A DNA stretch of 35,962 bases from CAYQSU01 sp964420325 (GCA_964420325.1 CAYQSU010000034.1:1-35962), one strand, 5' to 3'. Shown: positions 1-7,446, counted from the stretch's first letter. The notes: generated by a model from the sequence alone, not told the origin. Program-made: numbers and translations.

Positions 1-211
1 ACCGGTGCGGAAGTTGGGTTAGAACGTCGAAGAATCCTTTTTCAGCGAACCCGGTGGCCAGCGCCTCGAGGAGGCCGAGTTCCCCGGGGCCGCCCGTCGC
101 CAACCTGAACGTCGTTCCCCCGTGATCAAAGGTCACCACGTCCCCGGCGAGCCCCGGTGCCGCGGCCAACCACATCGCAAGGACCACGGGGCCGACCCTC
201 AATCGAGTCAT
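1..211 (-). CDS. Partial tungstate-type substrate-binding protein (second one), cut by window edge
   Basis: The reading frame begins with ATG at 211 and runs off the left end, giving about 70 residues. It opens with MTRLRVGPVVLAMWLAAAPG, a basic n-region followed by a hydrophobic core, so it looks like a Sec signal peptide. Next comes FRLATGGPGELGLLEALA, which resembles the start of periplasmic TupA-like anion-binding proteins (ATGGPGELGL motif). It lies 68 nt downstream of tupA on the same strand and is probably the last or next gene of the transporter operon. The family call rests on one N-terminal motif and the context. The ligand (tungstate, molybdate or another anion) cannot be decided from what is visible. 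Confidence 0.6.
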   Translation of the reverse strand, partial: MTRLRVGPVVLAMWLAAAPGLAGDVVTFDHGGTTFRLATGGPGELGLLEALATGFAEKGFFDVLTQLPHR

Positions 212-279
212 CAAGCTCTTCCGGTTCACAATCCTGGCCTATCGGCGACATTGAGCTACGGAACGACTTCCGGCGATGA

Positions 280-1134
280 TTAGCTTTCCGTTTTGCCTGC
301 GCGTGGCCTGGCGTTCGGGAAAAAGAGTTGTTGACCATCGAGCGTGAAGGAGCGGATGGCGTCCTGGCCTTCCGCGGAGACCAGCCAGTCGATGAACCGC
401 TGGCCGAGGTCGGCCCTGACCTTGGGGTGCTTCGCCGGGTTGACCAGGACGACGCCGTACTGGTTGAACAGTTTCTCGTCACCCTCGACCAGGATTCTGA
501 ACCCCCCCTTGTTTCCGAACGCGATCCAGGTGGCGCGGTCGGTGAGTGTGTAGGCGCCCATGCCAACCGCCGTGTTCAGCGTCGCCCCCATGCCGGAGCC
601 CGTCTCGCGATACCACGTTCCGCTTGCCTGAACGGGGTCGATGCCGGCCTCGGCCCACAGGCTCAGCTCCTTCTTGTGGGTTCCTGACTCGTCGCCGCGG
701 GAGGCGAACAGAGCCGCAGCGCCGGCGATTTTGGCGAGTGCGGTGGCGACATCCGAAGTTCCGCCGACCCCGGCTGGATCCGCGGCCGGCCCGACAATCA
801 CGAAGTCGTTGTACATCAGATCGAAGCGTTCGACGCCGTAGCCGTCGGCGACGAACTGCTCCTCGGCCGGCTTGTCGTGCACGAGAAGCACATCTCCGTC
901 GCCGTTGCGGGCGTTCTTCAGCGCCTGACCCGTGCCGACCGCAACGACCCGCACCTCGATGCCGGTCTTCGCCGTGAACATCGGCAGGATGACGTCGAGA
1001 AGTCCCGAGTTCTGCGTCGAGGTCGTCGATTGGACGACGATGAACGGGCTCGCTGCTTGCGCCGGCGCCGAGGCGGCTCCGGCCAACCACCACAGCGCCG
1101 CGACGGCGGCTAGGCTCCTTGCGGCTTTGGCCAT
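280..1134 (-). CDS. tupA: Tungstate ABC transporter substrate-binding protein TupA
   Basis: This 284-residue periplasmic protein would capture tungstate (possibly also molybdate) for the TupBC importer. It has a signal peptide (residues 1 to about 27, ending in an Ala-rich cleavage region) and then QSTTSTQNSGLLD, the TTTS-type oxyanion motif of TupA. Further family motifs are VAVGTGQALKNARNGDGDV, LLVHDKPAEEQFV and MYNDFVIVGP. The length fits the family. It lies 33 nt downstream of the ATPase gene in a permease-ATPase-binding protein order. Family assignment is strong. Specificity for tungstate over molybdate follows from family knowledge and was not tested here. Confidence 0.9.
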   Translation of the reverse strand: MAKAARSLAAVAALWWLAGAASAPAQAASPFIVVQSTTSTQNSGLLDVILPMFTAKTGIEVRVVAVGTGQALKNARNGDGDVLLVHDKPAEEQFVADGYGVERFDLMYNDFVIVGPAADPAGVGGTSDVATALAKIAGAAALFASRGDESGTHKKELSLWAEAGIDPVQASGTWYRETGSGMGATLNTAVGMGAYTLTDRATWIAFGNKGGFRILVEGDEKLFNQYGVVLVNPAKHPKVRADLGQRFIDWLVSAEGQDAIRSFTLDGQQLFFPNARPRAGKTES

Positions 1135-1167
1135 AATCGTGCCTTGCCTCTCTTGACGAAGGGATCG

Positions 1168-1938
1168 TCAGGGTGCAATGCGTCCGTGCAGAAAGGCGTG
1201 TGCCGCCTCGCTCCGCGGCGACGCGAAGAACTTCGAAGCCGGCGCCCGCTCGGCAATCCGGCCGCCGGCCATGAACACGACCTCGTCCGCGAGCCTGCGC
1301 GCCTGGCCGATGTCGTGGGTAACGAACACGATCTTCGTCCCCTGCTCGCGTGCGTCTCTGACCAGGGTCTCGATCGCCAGGGTCGAGGCCGGATCCAGGC
1401 TTGATGTCGGCTCGTCGAGGAGGAGCACGTCGGGCTCGGTCGCGAGAACGCGGGCAATCGCAAGGCGCTGCTGTTCGCCGCCGGAAAGCACGCGCGCCGG
1501 AGTGTTGGCGAGATGCGCAAGCGACGCCCGCTTGAGGGCCTCGAAAGCTCGGATACGGCGATCGCGGATCGGCACCCCCTGAGCCCACAGTGCGTAGCGG
1601 ACATTGTTGAGCGCCGAGCGACGGAGCATGACCGGCCTCTGGAAGACGAAGCCGAGCTTCGCGGCTCTCGCCCGATCGGGCGGGCTTCCCGCCCAGGTCA
1701 CGGCTCCCCCGTCGGGCCGGAGCAACCCGGCCAGCACCTTGAGCAAAAGGGTCTTGCCGGCGCCGTTCGGGCCCATGATGACGGTGATCGCGGTGCCATC
1801 GAACGCCGCGTCGACGTCAGCGACCAGGGCACGGCCGCCCCGCTCGACGAAGAGCCTTCGTCCCTCCAGCGGCAGGATTCGAGAGATCCCGGACAGCTCG
1901 CCGGCGGCGGCGTCGAACGGCGTGGCAGCATCAAGCAT
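1168..1938 (-). CDS. tupC: Tungstate ABC transporter ATP-binding protein TupC
   Basis: This 256-residue ABC ATPase would energise the permease encoded just upstream. A Walker A motif GPNGAGKT lies near residue 56. The Q-loop region is FVFQRPVMLRRS, the ABC signature is LSGGEQQRLAIARVLA, Walker B is DVLLLDEPTSSLD, and the switch His is in FVTHD. The start codon lies inside the last codons of tupB (8-nt overlap), so the two are probably translationally coupled. No C-terminal TOBE/MOP domain is visible, in line with TupC rather than ModC. Confidence 0.9.
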   Translation of the reverse strand: MLDAATPFDAAAGELSGISRILPLEGRRLFVERGGRALVADVDAAFDGTAITVIMGPNGAGKTLLLKVLAGLLRPDGGAVTWAGSPPDRARAAKLGFVFQRPVMLRRSALNNVRYALWAQGVPIRDRRIRAFEALKRASLAHLANTPARVLSGGEQQRLAIARVLATEPDVLLLDEPTSSLDPASTLAIETLVRDAREQGTKIVFVTHDIGQARRLADEVVFMAGGRIAERAPASKFFASPRSEAAHAFLHGRIAP

Positions 1939-2638
1939 AGGCGGCCCGCCTTGTGGTCAGCCGTGATCCCATGACGGCCGCGTTCACCGCCACCGCGATC
2001 GTCATCAGAATGATGCCGAGTCCGAGCGCCATCGCGAGGTCGCCCTTGGAGGTTTCGAGCGCGATGGCGGTCGTCATCACGCGGGTGACGTGGTTGATGT
2101 TGCCGCCGACGATGATCACCGCGCCGACCTCGGCCACGGCCCGGCCGAACCCGGCGAGGAGCGCGTTCAGCAGGCTCTTGCGGGCATCCCACAACAGCGT
2201 TCCCGCCATCGCGAGCCACCCCACGCCGAGCACCCGCAGCTGCTCGTCATACTCCTGCTTCAAGTCCTCGATGGTCTGTCGGCAGATCGCCGCTACGATC
2301 GGCGTGACCAGAACCACCTGGGCAATGATCATCGCCGTCGGCGTGTACAGGAGCTGGAGCGGTCCAAATGGCCCGGCATTCGAGAGCACGAGGTAGACGA
2401 ACAGCCCGACGACGACCGGTGGAAGTCCCATCAGGGCGTTGATGAGGATGATGACGGCGTTGCGGCCAGGGAAGCGGGCGACGGCAAGCAGGCTGCCGAC
2501 GGGAAAGCCGATCAGCGCCGCCACCGCCACCGCCGTCAGACTCACCTGCAACGACAGAAGGACGATCTCGAAGAGGTCGCTGTCGAGGCTGACGATCAGC
2601 CGTCCGGCGGTGATGAACGCGTCCGAGAAATCCTGCAT
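1931..2638 (-). CDS. tupB: Tungstate ABC transporter permease TupB
   Basis: This 235-residue inner-membrane permease has several hydrophobic segments and the cytoplasmic-loop motif GRAVAEVGAVIIVGGNI, which contacts the ATPase in this family. I place the start at 2638 (MQDFSDAF). The frame is open 105 nt further upstream, but that extension (MYDFFDARSRLEQ) is charged, unlike the family and inside the divergent promoter region. It is the first gene of the minus-strand operon tupB-tupC-tupA and is divergent from fdhD, with 233 nt between the two starts. Confidence 0.88.
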   Translation of the reverse strand: MQDFSDAFITAGRLIVSLDSDLFEIVLLSLQVSLTAVAVAALIGFPVGSLLAVARFPGRNAVIILINALMGLPPVVVGLFVYLVLSNAGPFGPLQLLYTPTAMIIAQVVLVTPIVAAICRQTIEDLKQEYDEQLRVLGVGWLAMAGTLLWDARKSLLNALLAGFGRAVAEVGAVIIVGGNINHVTRVMTTAIALETSKGDLAMALGLGIILMTIAVAVNAAVMGSRLTTRRAAYA

Positions 2639-2871
2639 GGCCGCCCGTGAGCGTTGAGATCGAAGCCGGGATCTGCTGTCACGAACATGGCATTTTGCAT
2701 CATATTGTTCAAGCCTGGATCTCGCATCGAAAAAATCGTACATCGAACGCGTAATTTTGAACCTGTCTGCCTTCGTTGCGCGAGCGACGGGACAACGTCG
2801 CCGCCCTTCGCTAATCTGTGTGGCAAGGAGCGCCGAGGATCGTCGCCCCGAGGCCGGGAGGACACCCTGTC
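2639..2871. promoter_or_regulatory. Divergent tupB / fdhD intergenic control region
   Basis: This 233-nt non-coding gap must hold the promoters for both the tungstate transporter and the fdhD-mobAB operon. Its middle (about 2690-2760) is clearly richer in A+T than the surrounding genes. It contains two copies of CATCGAA 16 nt apart (around 2727-2750). I could not find a convincing ModE box, molybdenum-cofactor riboswitch or strong sigma70 hexamer pair. A shared metal-responsive operator is only inferred from the divergent layout. Confidence 0.35.
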
Positions 2872-3753
2872 ATGCTGAAGTGCCTGTTGGCACCGGACCC
2901 GACGAATCCGCGGCTGACCCGGCGTCTCAAGGGCGTCGACCACCAGGGACAGGCGGTCGAGGCGCAGGTCGTCGTGGAAAGGCCGCTGACCCTGTTTCTC
3001 AACGGCCGCGAGATCGTCACGATGATGACGATCGGCGATTATCCGGAGTATCTCGCGGTCGGCTATCTCCTCAATCAGAACATGCTGCGCCCGGACGACG
3101 AGGTTGCGGCCGTCGAGTACGACGAGGAGATCGAGACGGTGGTCGTGCGCACGAACCGCGCAACCGACTACGAGGCCAAACTCGGCAAGAAGATCCTGAC
3201 CTCGGGATGCGCGCAGGGGACTGTGTTCGGCGACGTGATGGAGAAGTTCGAGACCATCGTCCTCGATCGCGCGGCGGTGCTCCGCACCTCGTGGCTCTAC
3301 GCGCTGACCAAGGCGATCAACACCACGCCGAGCCTGTATCTCGCCGCCGGCGCCATCCACGGATGCGTGCTCTGCGAAGAGGACTCGGTGCTCGTGTACA
3401 TGGAGGACGTCGGACGCCACAATGCTGTGGACAAGATCGCCGGCTACATGTTCGTCCACGGCTTGAGCCCGAAGAACAAGATCTTCTACACCACCGGGCG
3501 TCTCACGAGCGAGATGGTGGTCAAGACGGTCCAAATGCAGATCCCGATCCTTGTCTCGCGGTCGGGATTCACCGCCTGGGGTGTCGAGCTCGCCCGCCAA
3601 GCCAACCTCACGCTGATCGGCCGGGCGAGAGGGAAGCGGTTCGTAGCACTTTCCGGCGAGCATCGCATCCTGTTCGATGCCGACGCGCACGGCGTCGACG
3701 ACGAGCCGGCGCACGTCCAGCGGAAGGGTGGGCGGCGGGATGATGCCGCCTGA
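2872..3753 (+). CDS. fdhD: Formate dehydrogenase accessory sulfurtransferase FdhD
   Basis: This 293-residue cytoplasmic protein would pass sulfur to the Mo/W-bis-MGD cofactor of formate dehydrogenase. Family motifs are SGCAQGTVFGD (Cys113), AGAIHGCVLC, and EDVGRHNAVDKIAGYM followed by TGRLTSEMV. The start at 2872 is supported by GGGAGG about 10 nt upstream. The frame is open to 2818, but that part is unlike the family. E. coli FdhD needs a CxxC pair, whereas here the second position is Gly (C113-A-Q-G), a single-Cys variant. It overlaps mobA by 14 nt. No formate dehydrogenase structural gene is in the window. Confidence 0.92.
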   Translation: MLKCLLAPDPTNPRLTRRLKGVDHQGQAVEAQVVVERPLTLFLNGREIVTMMTIGDYPEYLAVGYLLNQNMLRPDDEVAAVEYDEEIETVVVRTNRATDYEAKLGKKILTSGCAQGTVFGDVMEKFETIVLDRAAVLRTSWLYALTKAINTTPSLYLAAGAIHGCVLCEEDSVLVYMEDVGRHNAVDKIAGYMFVHGLSPKNKIFYTTGRLTSEMVVKTVQMQIPILVSRSGFTAWGVELARQANLTLIGRARGKRFVALSGEHRILFDADAHGVDDEPAHVQRKGGRRDDAA

Positions 3754-4363
3754 GGGCGATCCGGAGGTTGCCGGCGTGCTGCTCGCCGGCGGCCGGGCGA
3801 CCCGCATGGGCGGCGGCGACAAGTGCCTGAGGCCGGTCGCCGGGCGGCCGCTGCTAGCCCACGTGATCGAACGTGCGGAACTGCAGGTCTCGACCCTTGT
3901 GCTCAACGCCAACGGCGATCCCCGACGGTTCCGACGCTTCGGGCTGCCGGTCATAGAAGACCCGCTCGCCGGCTTTGCGGGTCCGCTGGCGGGGATCCTC
4001 GCAGGCATGATTTGGGCGCGGGACAATACCACCGGGGTTGCCTGGATCGCCAGCTTCGCCACCGACACGCCCTTCTTGCCTTTGGATCTCGTCGCCAACC
4101 TGAAGCAGGCGGTGATCGCGGAGGCGGGCGAGATCGCCTGCGCCGTCTCGGGCGGCCGCGCGCACCCGGTGTTCGCGCTGTGGCCGGTGCGGCTTGCCGA
4201 CGATCTGAGACGTGCGCTCGAGGACGAAGGGGTTCGCAAGATCGATCAGTGGACGGCCCGCTACCGGCTGGTGACCGTGGCCTTTCCCGACACCCCCGTC
4301 GATCCGTTCTTCAATGTCAATGCGCCGGAAGACCTGGCGGCGGCCGCGCATCTTGTCCGCTGA
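3740..4363 (+). CDS. mobA: Molybdenum cofactor guanylyltransferase MobA
   Basis: This 207-residue protein would transfer GMP from GTP to molybdopterin to form MGD. The N-terminal nucleotide-binding signature is GVLLAGGRATRMGGGDK (residues 12-28). The second half carries PVIEDPLAGFAGPLAGILAG and a terminal FFNVNAPEDLAAA typical of MobA. The ATG at 3740 (or 3743) overlaps the end of fdhD, which suggests coupling. It is followed 6 nt later by mobB. Together with fdhD and the divergent W transporter it forms a metal-to-cofactor block. Confidence 0.92.
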   Translation: MMPPEGDPEVAGVLLAGGRATRMGGGDKCLRPVAGRPLLAHVIERAELQVSTLVLNANGDPRRFRRFGLPVIEDPLAGFAGPLAGILAGMIWARDNTTGVAWIASFATDTPFLPLDLVANLKQAVIAEAGEIACAVSGGRAHPVFALWPVRLADDLRRALEDEGVRKIDQWTARYRLVTVAFPDTPVDPFFNVNAPEDLAAAAHLVR

Positions 4364-4369
4364 GGGCGG

Positions 4370-4888
4370 ATGTCCGCGCCTATGACAATGTTCGGGATCG
4401 TCGGCTGGAGCGGCAGCGGCAAGACGACGCTCCTGGTCACCCTGTTGCCGCATCTGATCGGTCGCGGTCTCCGGGTCTCGACGATCAAGCACACCCATCA
4501 CGCCGTCGACGTCGACCGCCCCGGCAAGGACAGCTTCCGCCAAAGGCAGGCCGGCGCGACCGAGGTCGTTCTGCTCTCGCCCGACCGCTGGACGCTGATG
4601 CACGAACTGCGCGGCGAGGCGGAACCGACGCCGAAGGAGCTTACGGCGCACATGGAGCCTGTCGATCTGGTCCTGGTCGAGGGCTTCAAGACGGTCTCCC
4701 AGGACAAGCTCGAGGTCCATCGTCCGGCGCTGGGCAGGTCGCTCCTCTGTGTTCGGGATCCGCGCATCGTCGCTGTCGCCAGCGACCGGCCGCTCGACGG
4801 CGTCGACCCTCCGGTCTTTGATCTCGGCGACGCGCCGGCAATCGCCGACTTCATCGTCCGCCATTGCCGTCTGGAGACCGGGCGGTGA
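4370..4888 (+). CDS. mobB: Molybdopterin-guanine dinucleotide biosynthesis adaptor MobB
   Basis: This 172-residue P-loop GTPase helps MobA make MGD. The Walker A motif is GWSGSGKTT near residues 11-19. A conserved STIKHTHH segment and LVLVEGFK (Walker B region) follow. The ATG at 4370 has GAGGG only 3 nt upstream, so an in-frame ATG at 4382 or 4388 could be the true start. Last gene of the fdhD-mobA-mobB operon, convergent with pyrE. Confidence 0.9.
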   Translation: MSAPMTMFGIVGWSGSGKTTLLVTLLPHLIGRGLRVSTIKHTHHAVDVDRPGKDSFRQRQAGATEVVLLSPDRWTLMHELRGEAEPTPKELTAHMEPVDLVLVEGFKTVSQDKLEVHRPALGRSLLCVRDPRIVAVASDRPLDGVDPPVFDLGDAPAIADFIVRHCRLETGR

Positions 4889-4896
4889 GCGCCCGG
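4878..4896. terminator. Hairpin between convergent mobB and pyrE
   Basis: CCGGGCG and CGCCCGG form a 7-bp stem around a GTGAG loop that includes the mobB stop codon. It lies in the 15-nt gap region between convergent genes, where a two-way stem would be useful. There is no T-run on either side, so it is not a standard intrinsic terminator. Confidence 0.3.
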
Positions 4897-4903
4897 CCGC
4901 CGC

Positions 4904-5464
4904 TCAGGATCGGAAATCGTCCTTGGTGAAAAGCGCGATCAGCTCGATCCCTTCGGCCGCCAGGTTCTCCTTTGCTCCCTCCAGCCGGTCGATGATGGTG
5001 ACGACGGCCTGGGCCTCGCCGTTTGCGCGCCTCAGTGTCTTCGCTGCCTGCAGGGCTGATCCGCCCGAGGTCGTTACATCCTCGAGCAGCACCACCCTGT
5101 CGCCGGATTGGAAACAGCCTTCGATCATACTTTGCGTGCCGTGCTCCTTGACTTCTCTGCGAACAAAGAAGCCGCGCACGGGCCGGTGGGGGAAACTCTT
5201 GGCGCAAACGGCGGCGACGATCGGGATCGCTCCCAAGGCCATACCGCCGACACTATCCGGCTTGAGGTCCTTCAATCGGTCGAGAATCTCCTCGGCCACC
5301 AGCGACGCAAACTCGGGATTGAAAAGGGGGCGTTTGACGTTGAAATAGAGCATGCTGGTCCGCCCAGAGGCGAGCTGCATCTCGGTGCCCGATATCATCG
5401 CCTGGTCGCGAAGGATCTGTCGAAGCCAGACCCGCCTTGCCGGTTCACTGGGCGTCATGGCCAT
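4904..5464 (-). CDS. pyrE: Orotate phosphoribosyltransferase PyrE
   Basis: This 186-residue enzyme makes orotidine 5'-phosphate from orotate and PRPP in pyrimidine synthesis. The PRPP-binding motif VVLLEDVTTSGGSA lies near residues 122-135. The N-terminal ASGRTSMLYFNVKRP and FFVRREVKEHGT also match the family, as does the length. Starts at 5464 (MAMTPSE) or 5458 are both possible. It stands alone between mobB and a gene-poor stretch. Confidence 0.93.
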   Translation of the reverse strand: MAMTPSEPARRVWLRQILRDQAMISGTEMQLASGRTSMLYFNVKRPLFNPEFASLVAEEILDRLKDLKPDSVGGMALGAIPIVAAVCAKSFPHRPVRGFFVRREVKEHGTQSMIEGCFQSGDRVVLLEDVTTSGGSALQAAKTLRRANGEAQAVVTIIDRLEGAKENLAAEGIELIALFTKDDFRS

Positions 5465-5603
5465 CGATCGATCGGGGTCTCCCGCGTCGCGGCCGCGAGT
5501 CCTGGCCGCTGTGGGGTTCTAGCACGCGGGTCACGCCCGCGCCATGGCGTCATCGGTGACCGCGCTCCTCGATGTCCTCGGCACAAGTCCCGATCGCCGG
5601 GCC

Positions 5604-5636
5604 TTGACAGGCCTGCCGGAAAGGCGCACGCATAAG
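5604..5636 (+). promoter_or_regulatory. Possible sigma70 promoter before small ORF
   Basis: A perfect TTGACA at 5604-5609 is followed by CGCATA/CATAAG at 5629-5636. The spacing (19-21 nt) is longer than the ideal 17. It would place a transcript start about 35 nt before the small ORF at 5678. The evidence is the hexamers only. Confidence 0.3.
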
Positions 5637-5677
5637 CTGGCTTCACCAAGAACGACGCAAACAAGAAGATAGAGAAC

Positions 5678-5893
5678 ATGACGCCGACAAGGGGAGCACG
5701 GATCGCCATGGACGCGCACGACTGGGATCGACAGCCGTTCGAAGCCTTCTATCCGCTTCCGCCTGCAGTTTATACGCGCGCTTCACGCGCAGCTGCCGCC
5801 ATCGCCGCGGTGATCGCCGCGGCCTTCGCCGAGGGCTGGCGAGACGAGGCGGACGCGCCGTTCCTGCCGGCGTTCGACCGCTGGTCGTTCTAG
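5678..5893 (+). CDS. Possible small protein, unknown function
   Basis: This is an open frame of 71 residues, or 61 if it starts at ATG 5708, which has GGGAG 10 nt upstream. I do not recognise it. It contains FEAFYPLPPAVYTRASR, then an Ala-rich stretch AAAAIAAVIAAAFAEGW that could be a short amphipathic or membrane helix, then a tail rich in Pro, Phe and Trp. Codon third positions are mostly G/C, like the neighbouring genes, and a TTGACA hexamer lies upstream. It is in a gene-poor stretch and could be chance. Confidence 0.4.
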   Translation: MTPTRGARIAMDAHDWDRQPFEAFYPLPPAVYTRASRAAAAIAAVIAAAFAEGWRDEADAPFLPAFDRWSF

Positions 5894-6307
5894 CGGGAGC
5901 GAGGCCCTCCAGTCGACGCGGCGTGGGCGGACGCTGAGCCGTTCTCCTCGTCCGCGGTTGCACCGTGGCCGAATCGCCGGTCCGTGCCCGGTCGGCGAAG
6001 GCTCGGATTCGGCCGCATCTCCCTTCGCCGCATCCTGGCGCCGCTTACGGTGACCGCTTCGTCTTTCCCGCCCGCTCGCCTCGCGTCCGATGCCGTAGTC
6101 AGGGGACGGCCCGGCTCGAGCGGTCTCGAGGGCAGGGAGCGCTTCGGACCAAGGCCGCCGATTGGCGCGAGAACCCGGCAGCGCCGTTTCCTCACCGCTT
6201 CCATCGCTGGGGTTTCCGAGCTCGAGGTGTCAGCATCGTCACCAACCCTGATGGATCCCGTTCCCGCGCGCATTGGGGCTGGTCCTGCGCGCCGGGCGCT
6301 GCCGGCG
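5894..6307. other. Stretch without a recognisable gene
   Basis: About 410 nt with open frames on both strands, but their translations are rich in Arg/Pro/Ser, show no family motifs and look like GC-rich non-coding sequence. It may be a decayed gene or simple spacer. I see no RNA gene or repeat in it. Confidence 0.5.
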
Positions 6308-6334
6308 AAAAAAGAGAGCCGGCGATGCCGGCTC
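6308..6334 (-). terminator. Intrinsic terminator on minus strand
   Basis: Read on the minus strand, an 8-bp perfect stem GAGCCGGC / GCCGGCTC with a 3-nt loop (6316-6334) is followed by TCTTTTTTC, which has six consecutive T (6308-6313). This is the best intrinsic terminator in the window. No conventional minus-strand gene ends here, so it most likely ends a short RNA starting around 6370-6400. Confidence 0.75.
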
Positions 6335-6375
6335 AGGAGGGTGTCGTTGAGGAAAGGAAGTGTGTTACCCAACCG
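6308..6375 (-). ncRNA. Candidate small RNA with anti-Shine-Dalgarno motif
   Basis: A minus-strand transcript of roughly 70-80 nt is suggested by a perfect CRP-type palindrome at 6407-6422 and the terminator at 6308-6334. Between them the RNA would carry pyrimidine tracts (CTTCCTTTCCTC and ACCCTCCT), and the CCTCC at 6336-6340 is complementary to ribosome-binding sites, as in several alphaproteobacterial sRNAs. A competing reading is a short ORF from ATG 6387 with GGAGG 5 nt upstream (MKMQRLGNTLPFLNDTLL...), but its frame has no stop before the terminator. The 5' end is a guess. Confidence 0.4.
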
Positions 6376-6406
6376 CTGCATCTTCATCGAAACCTCCGGC
6401 GCCGTA

Positions 6407-6422
6407 TGTGATGAAGATCACA
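6407..6422. promoter_or_regulatory. CRP-type operator palindrome
   Basis: TGTGATGAAGATCACA is an exact TGTGA-N6-TCACA palindrome, the consensus site of CRP/cAMP-receptor-type regulators. On the minus strand its centre is about 40 nt upstream of the proposed small-RNA start, the spacing expected of a class II activated promoter. On the plus strand it lies 190 nt before the TetR gene, which makes that a less likely target. Confidence 0.6.
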
Positions 6423-6603
6423 CTCGGCCGGCTTTTTCGGGAGCGCCCCGCGGCCGCCGAAATCCATTGATCGAAACAGGTTTCCGCCCAGAAGGGCCGA
6501 TCCTCGAACGGCGATCCTGCACGCACGTCGGAGTTGCCATTAGATCTGCTCGCGGAGCGCTGCTAACATCGAACCGGCTGCGGGATGCGACGGGGAGAGG
6601 GCG

Positions 6604-7260
6604 GTGGCCCGAAGATCGACGACAGCGGAGCGCATCATCGGGGCAGCGCTGGCCTTGGCCGCGGAGCAGGGATGGCGGCGCTTGTCCTTGGCCGAGATCG
6701 CCCGAGGGGCCGGGGTCTCCCTGGTCGATGCCTACGCAACCTTCCCGACCAAGGCGGACATCCTTGCCGCCATCATTGCCGATACCGACCGGCAGGTCCT
6801 TGCGGGACCTCCGCCCGATCTCGAGGAGACGCCGCGGGACCGCCTGTTCGACGTCATCATGCGGCGTTTCGACGCACTGGCCCCGCACAAGTCTGCCGTT
6901 GCCGCCGTTGTCCGGGACCTGCCGGGCGAGCCCTTGACGGTGCTCGTCATGCTTCCGCGCGTCCTCAACGGCATGGCCTGGATGCTCGAGGCCGCGGGCC
7001 TGTCTTCGGCCGGCTTTCGCGGGTTCGTCCGGACCAAGGGGCTGGCGGCCGTCTACCTCGCTTCGTTGCGTGTGTGGCTCGAGGACGATACCCCGGACAT
7101 GGCGCCGACCATGGCCGAGCTCGATCGCGGCTTGCGGAGGGCAGAGACGATTCTGCGCGGCTGCCGCGCGCTGGTCCCGGGCGGCCGCGCGCTTCGCTCG
7201 GAGGCAGCGCCACCGGCGTCCGCGACGGGGCTCGACAGCGGCATGCCCACGCCTTCTTAA
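6604..7260 (+). CDS. TetR/AcrR family transcriptional regulator
   Basis: This 218-residue regulator has an N-terminal TetR helix-turn-helix: residues 8-52 include AERIIGAALALAAEQGW and LSLAEIARGAGVSLVDAYATFPTKADIL. The C-terminal ligand domain is not informative about the inducer. The GTG at 6604 is preceded by GGGGAGAGG. It is followed in the same direction by the phasin gene after a 267-nt gap with palindromic sites, so regulation of that gene or of itself is plausible but inferred. Confidence 0.85.
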   Translation: MARRSTTAERIIGAALALAAEQGWRRLSLAEIARGAGVSLVDAYATFPTKADILAAIIADTDRQVLAGPPPDLEETPRDRLFDVIMRRFDALAPHKSAVAAVVRDLPGEPLTVLVMLPRVLNGMAWMLEAAGLSSAGFRGFVRTKGLAAVYLASLRVWLEDDTPDMAPTMAELDRGLRRAETILRGCRALVPGGRALRSEAAPPASATGLDSGMPTPS

Positions 7261-7402
7261 ACCGGACGTCGAGATCTCCCCAGCGTTGCGAAACCCGCAG
7301 TGTTGCGACCGCGAAGCGAGCCCTCGGACTTGGCGGCCTCAGAGCCTGCCTGCAGCGCCGCAAAGCAGCATGAAATGGTTTAAAATCTGCCTGTTAAGAG
7401 GT

Positions 7403-7417
7403 TTGTGCAACGCAACA
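7403..7417. promoter_or_regulatory. Imperfect TTGTGC palindrome upstream of phasin gene
   Basis: TTGTGC-AAC-GCAACA is an imperfect copy of the perfect palindrome 23 nt downstream (7426-7440). The same half-site, the same 3-nt spacer and a spacing of about two helical turns suggest paired binding sites for one regulator. TGC-N3-GCA is the core reported for alphaproteobacterial PhaR, which represses phasin genes. Confidence 0.4.
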
Positions 7418-7425
7418 TAAGTCTC

Positions 7426-7440
7426 TTGTGCGGCGCACAA
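7426..7440. promoter_or_regulatory. Perfect TTGTGC-N3-GCACAA operator upstream of phasin gene
   Basis: TTGTGC-GGC-GCACAA has 6-bp perfect arms. It ends 6 nt before the TTGACA hexamer of the predicted phasin promoter, so a bound protein would block or contact RNA polymerase. The regulator could be PhaR (not in this window) or the TetR protein encoded just upstream. Confidence 0.5.
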
Positions 7441-7446
7441 TTCTTC

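Noticed and set aside
2639..2871. ModE box or molybdenum-cofactor riboswitch
   Set aside because: No sequence close to the known ModE palindrome or the cofactor riboswitch core was found; only a CATCGAA direct repeat stands out.
5984..6937. Plus-strand frame of about 317 codons running into the TetR gene
   Set aside because: It overlaps the TetR gene in another frame, crosses the CRP-type palindrome and terminator, and its translation is Ser/Arg/Pro-rich without motifs.
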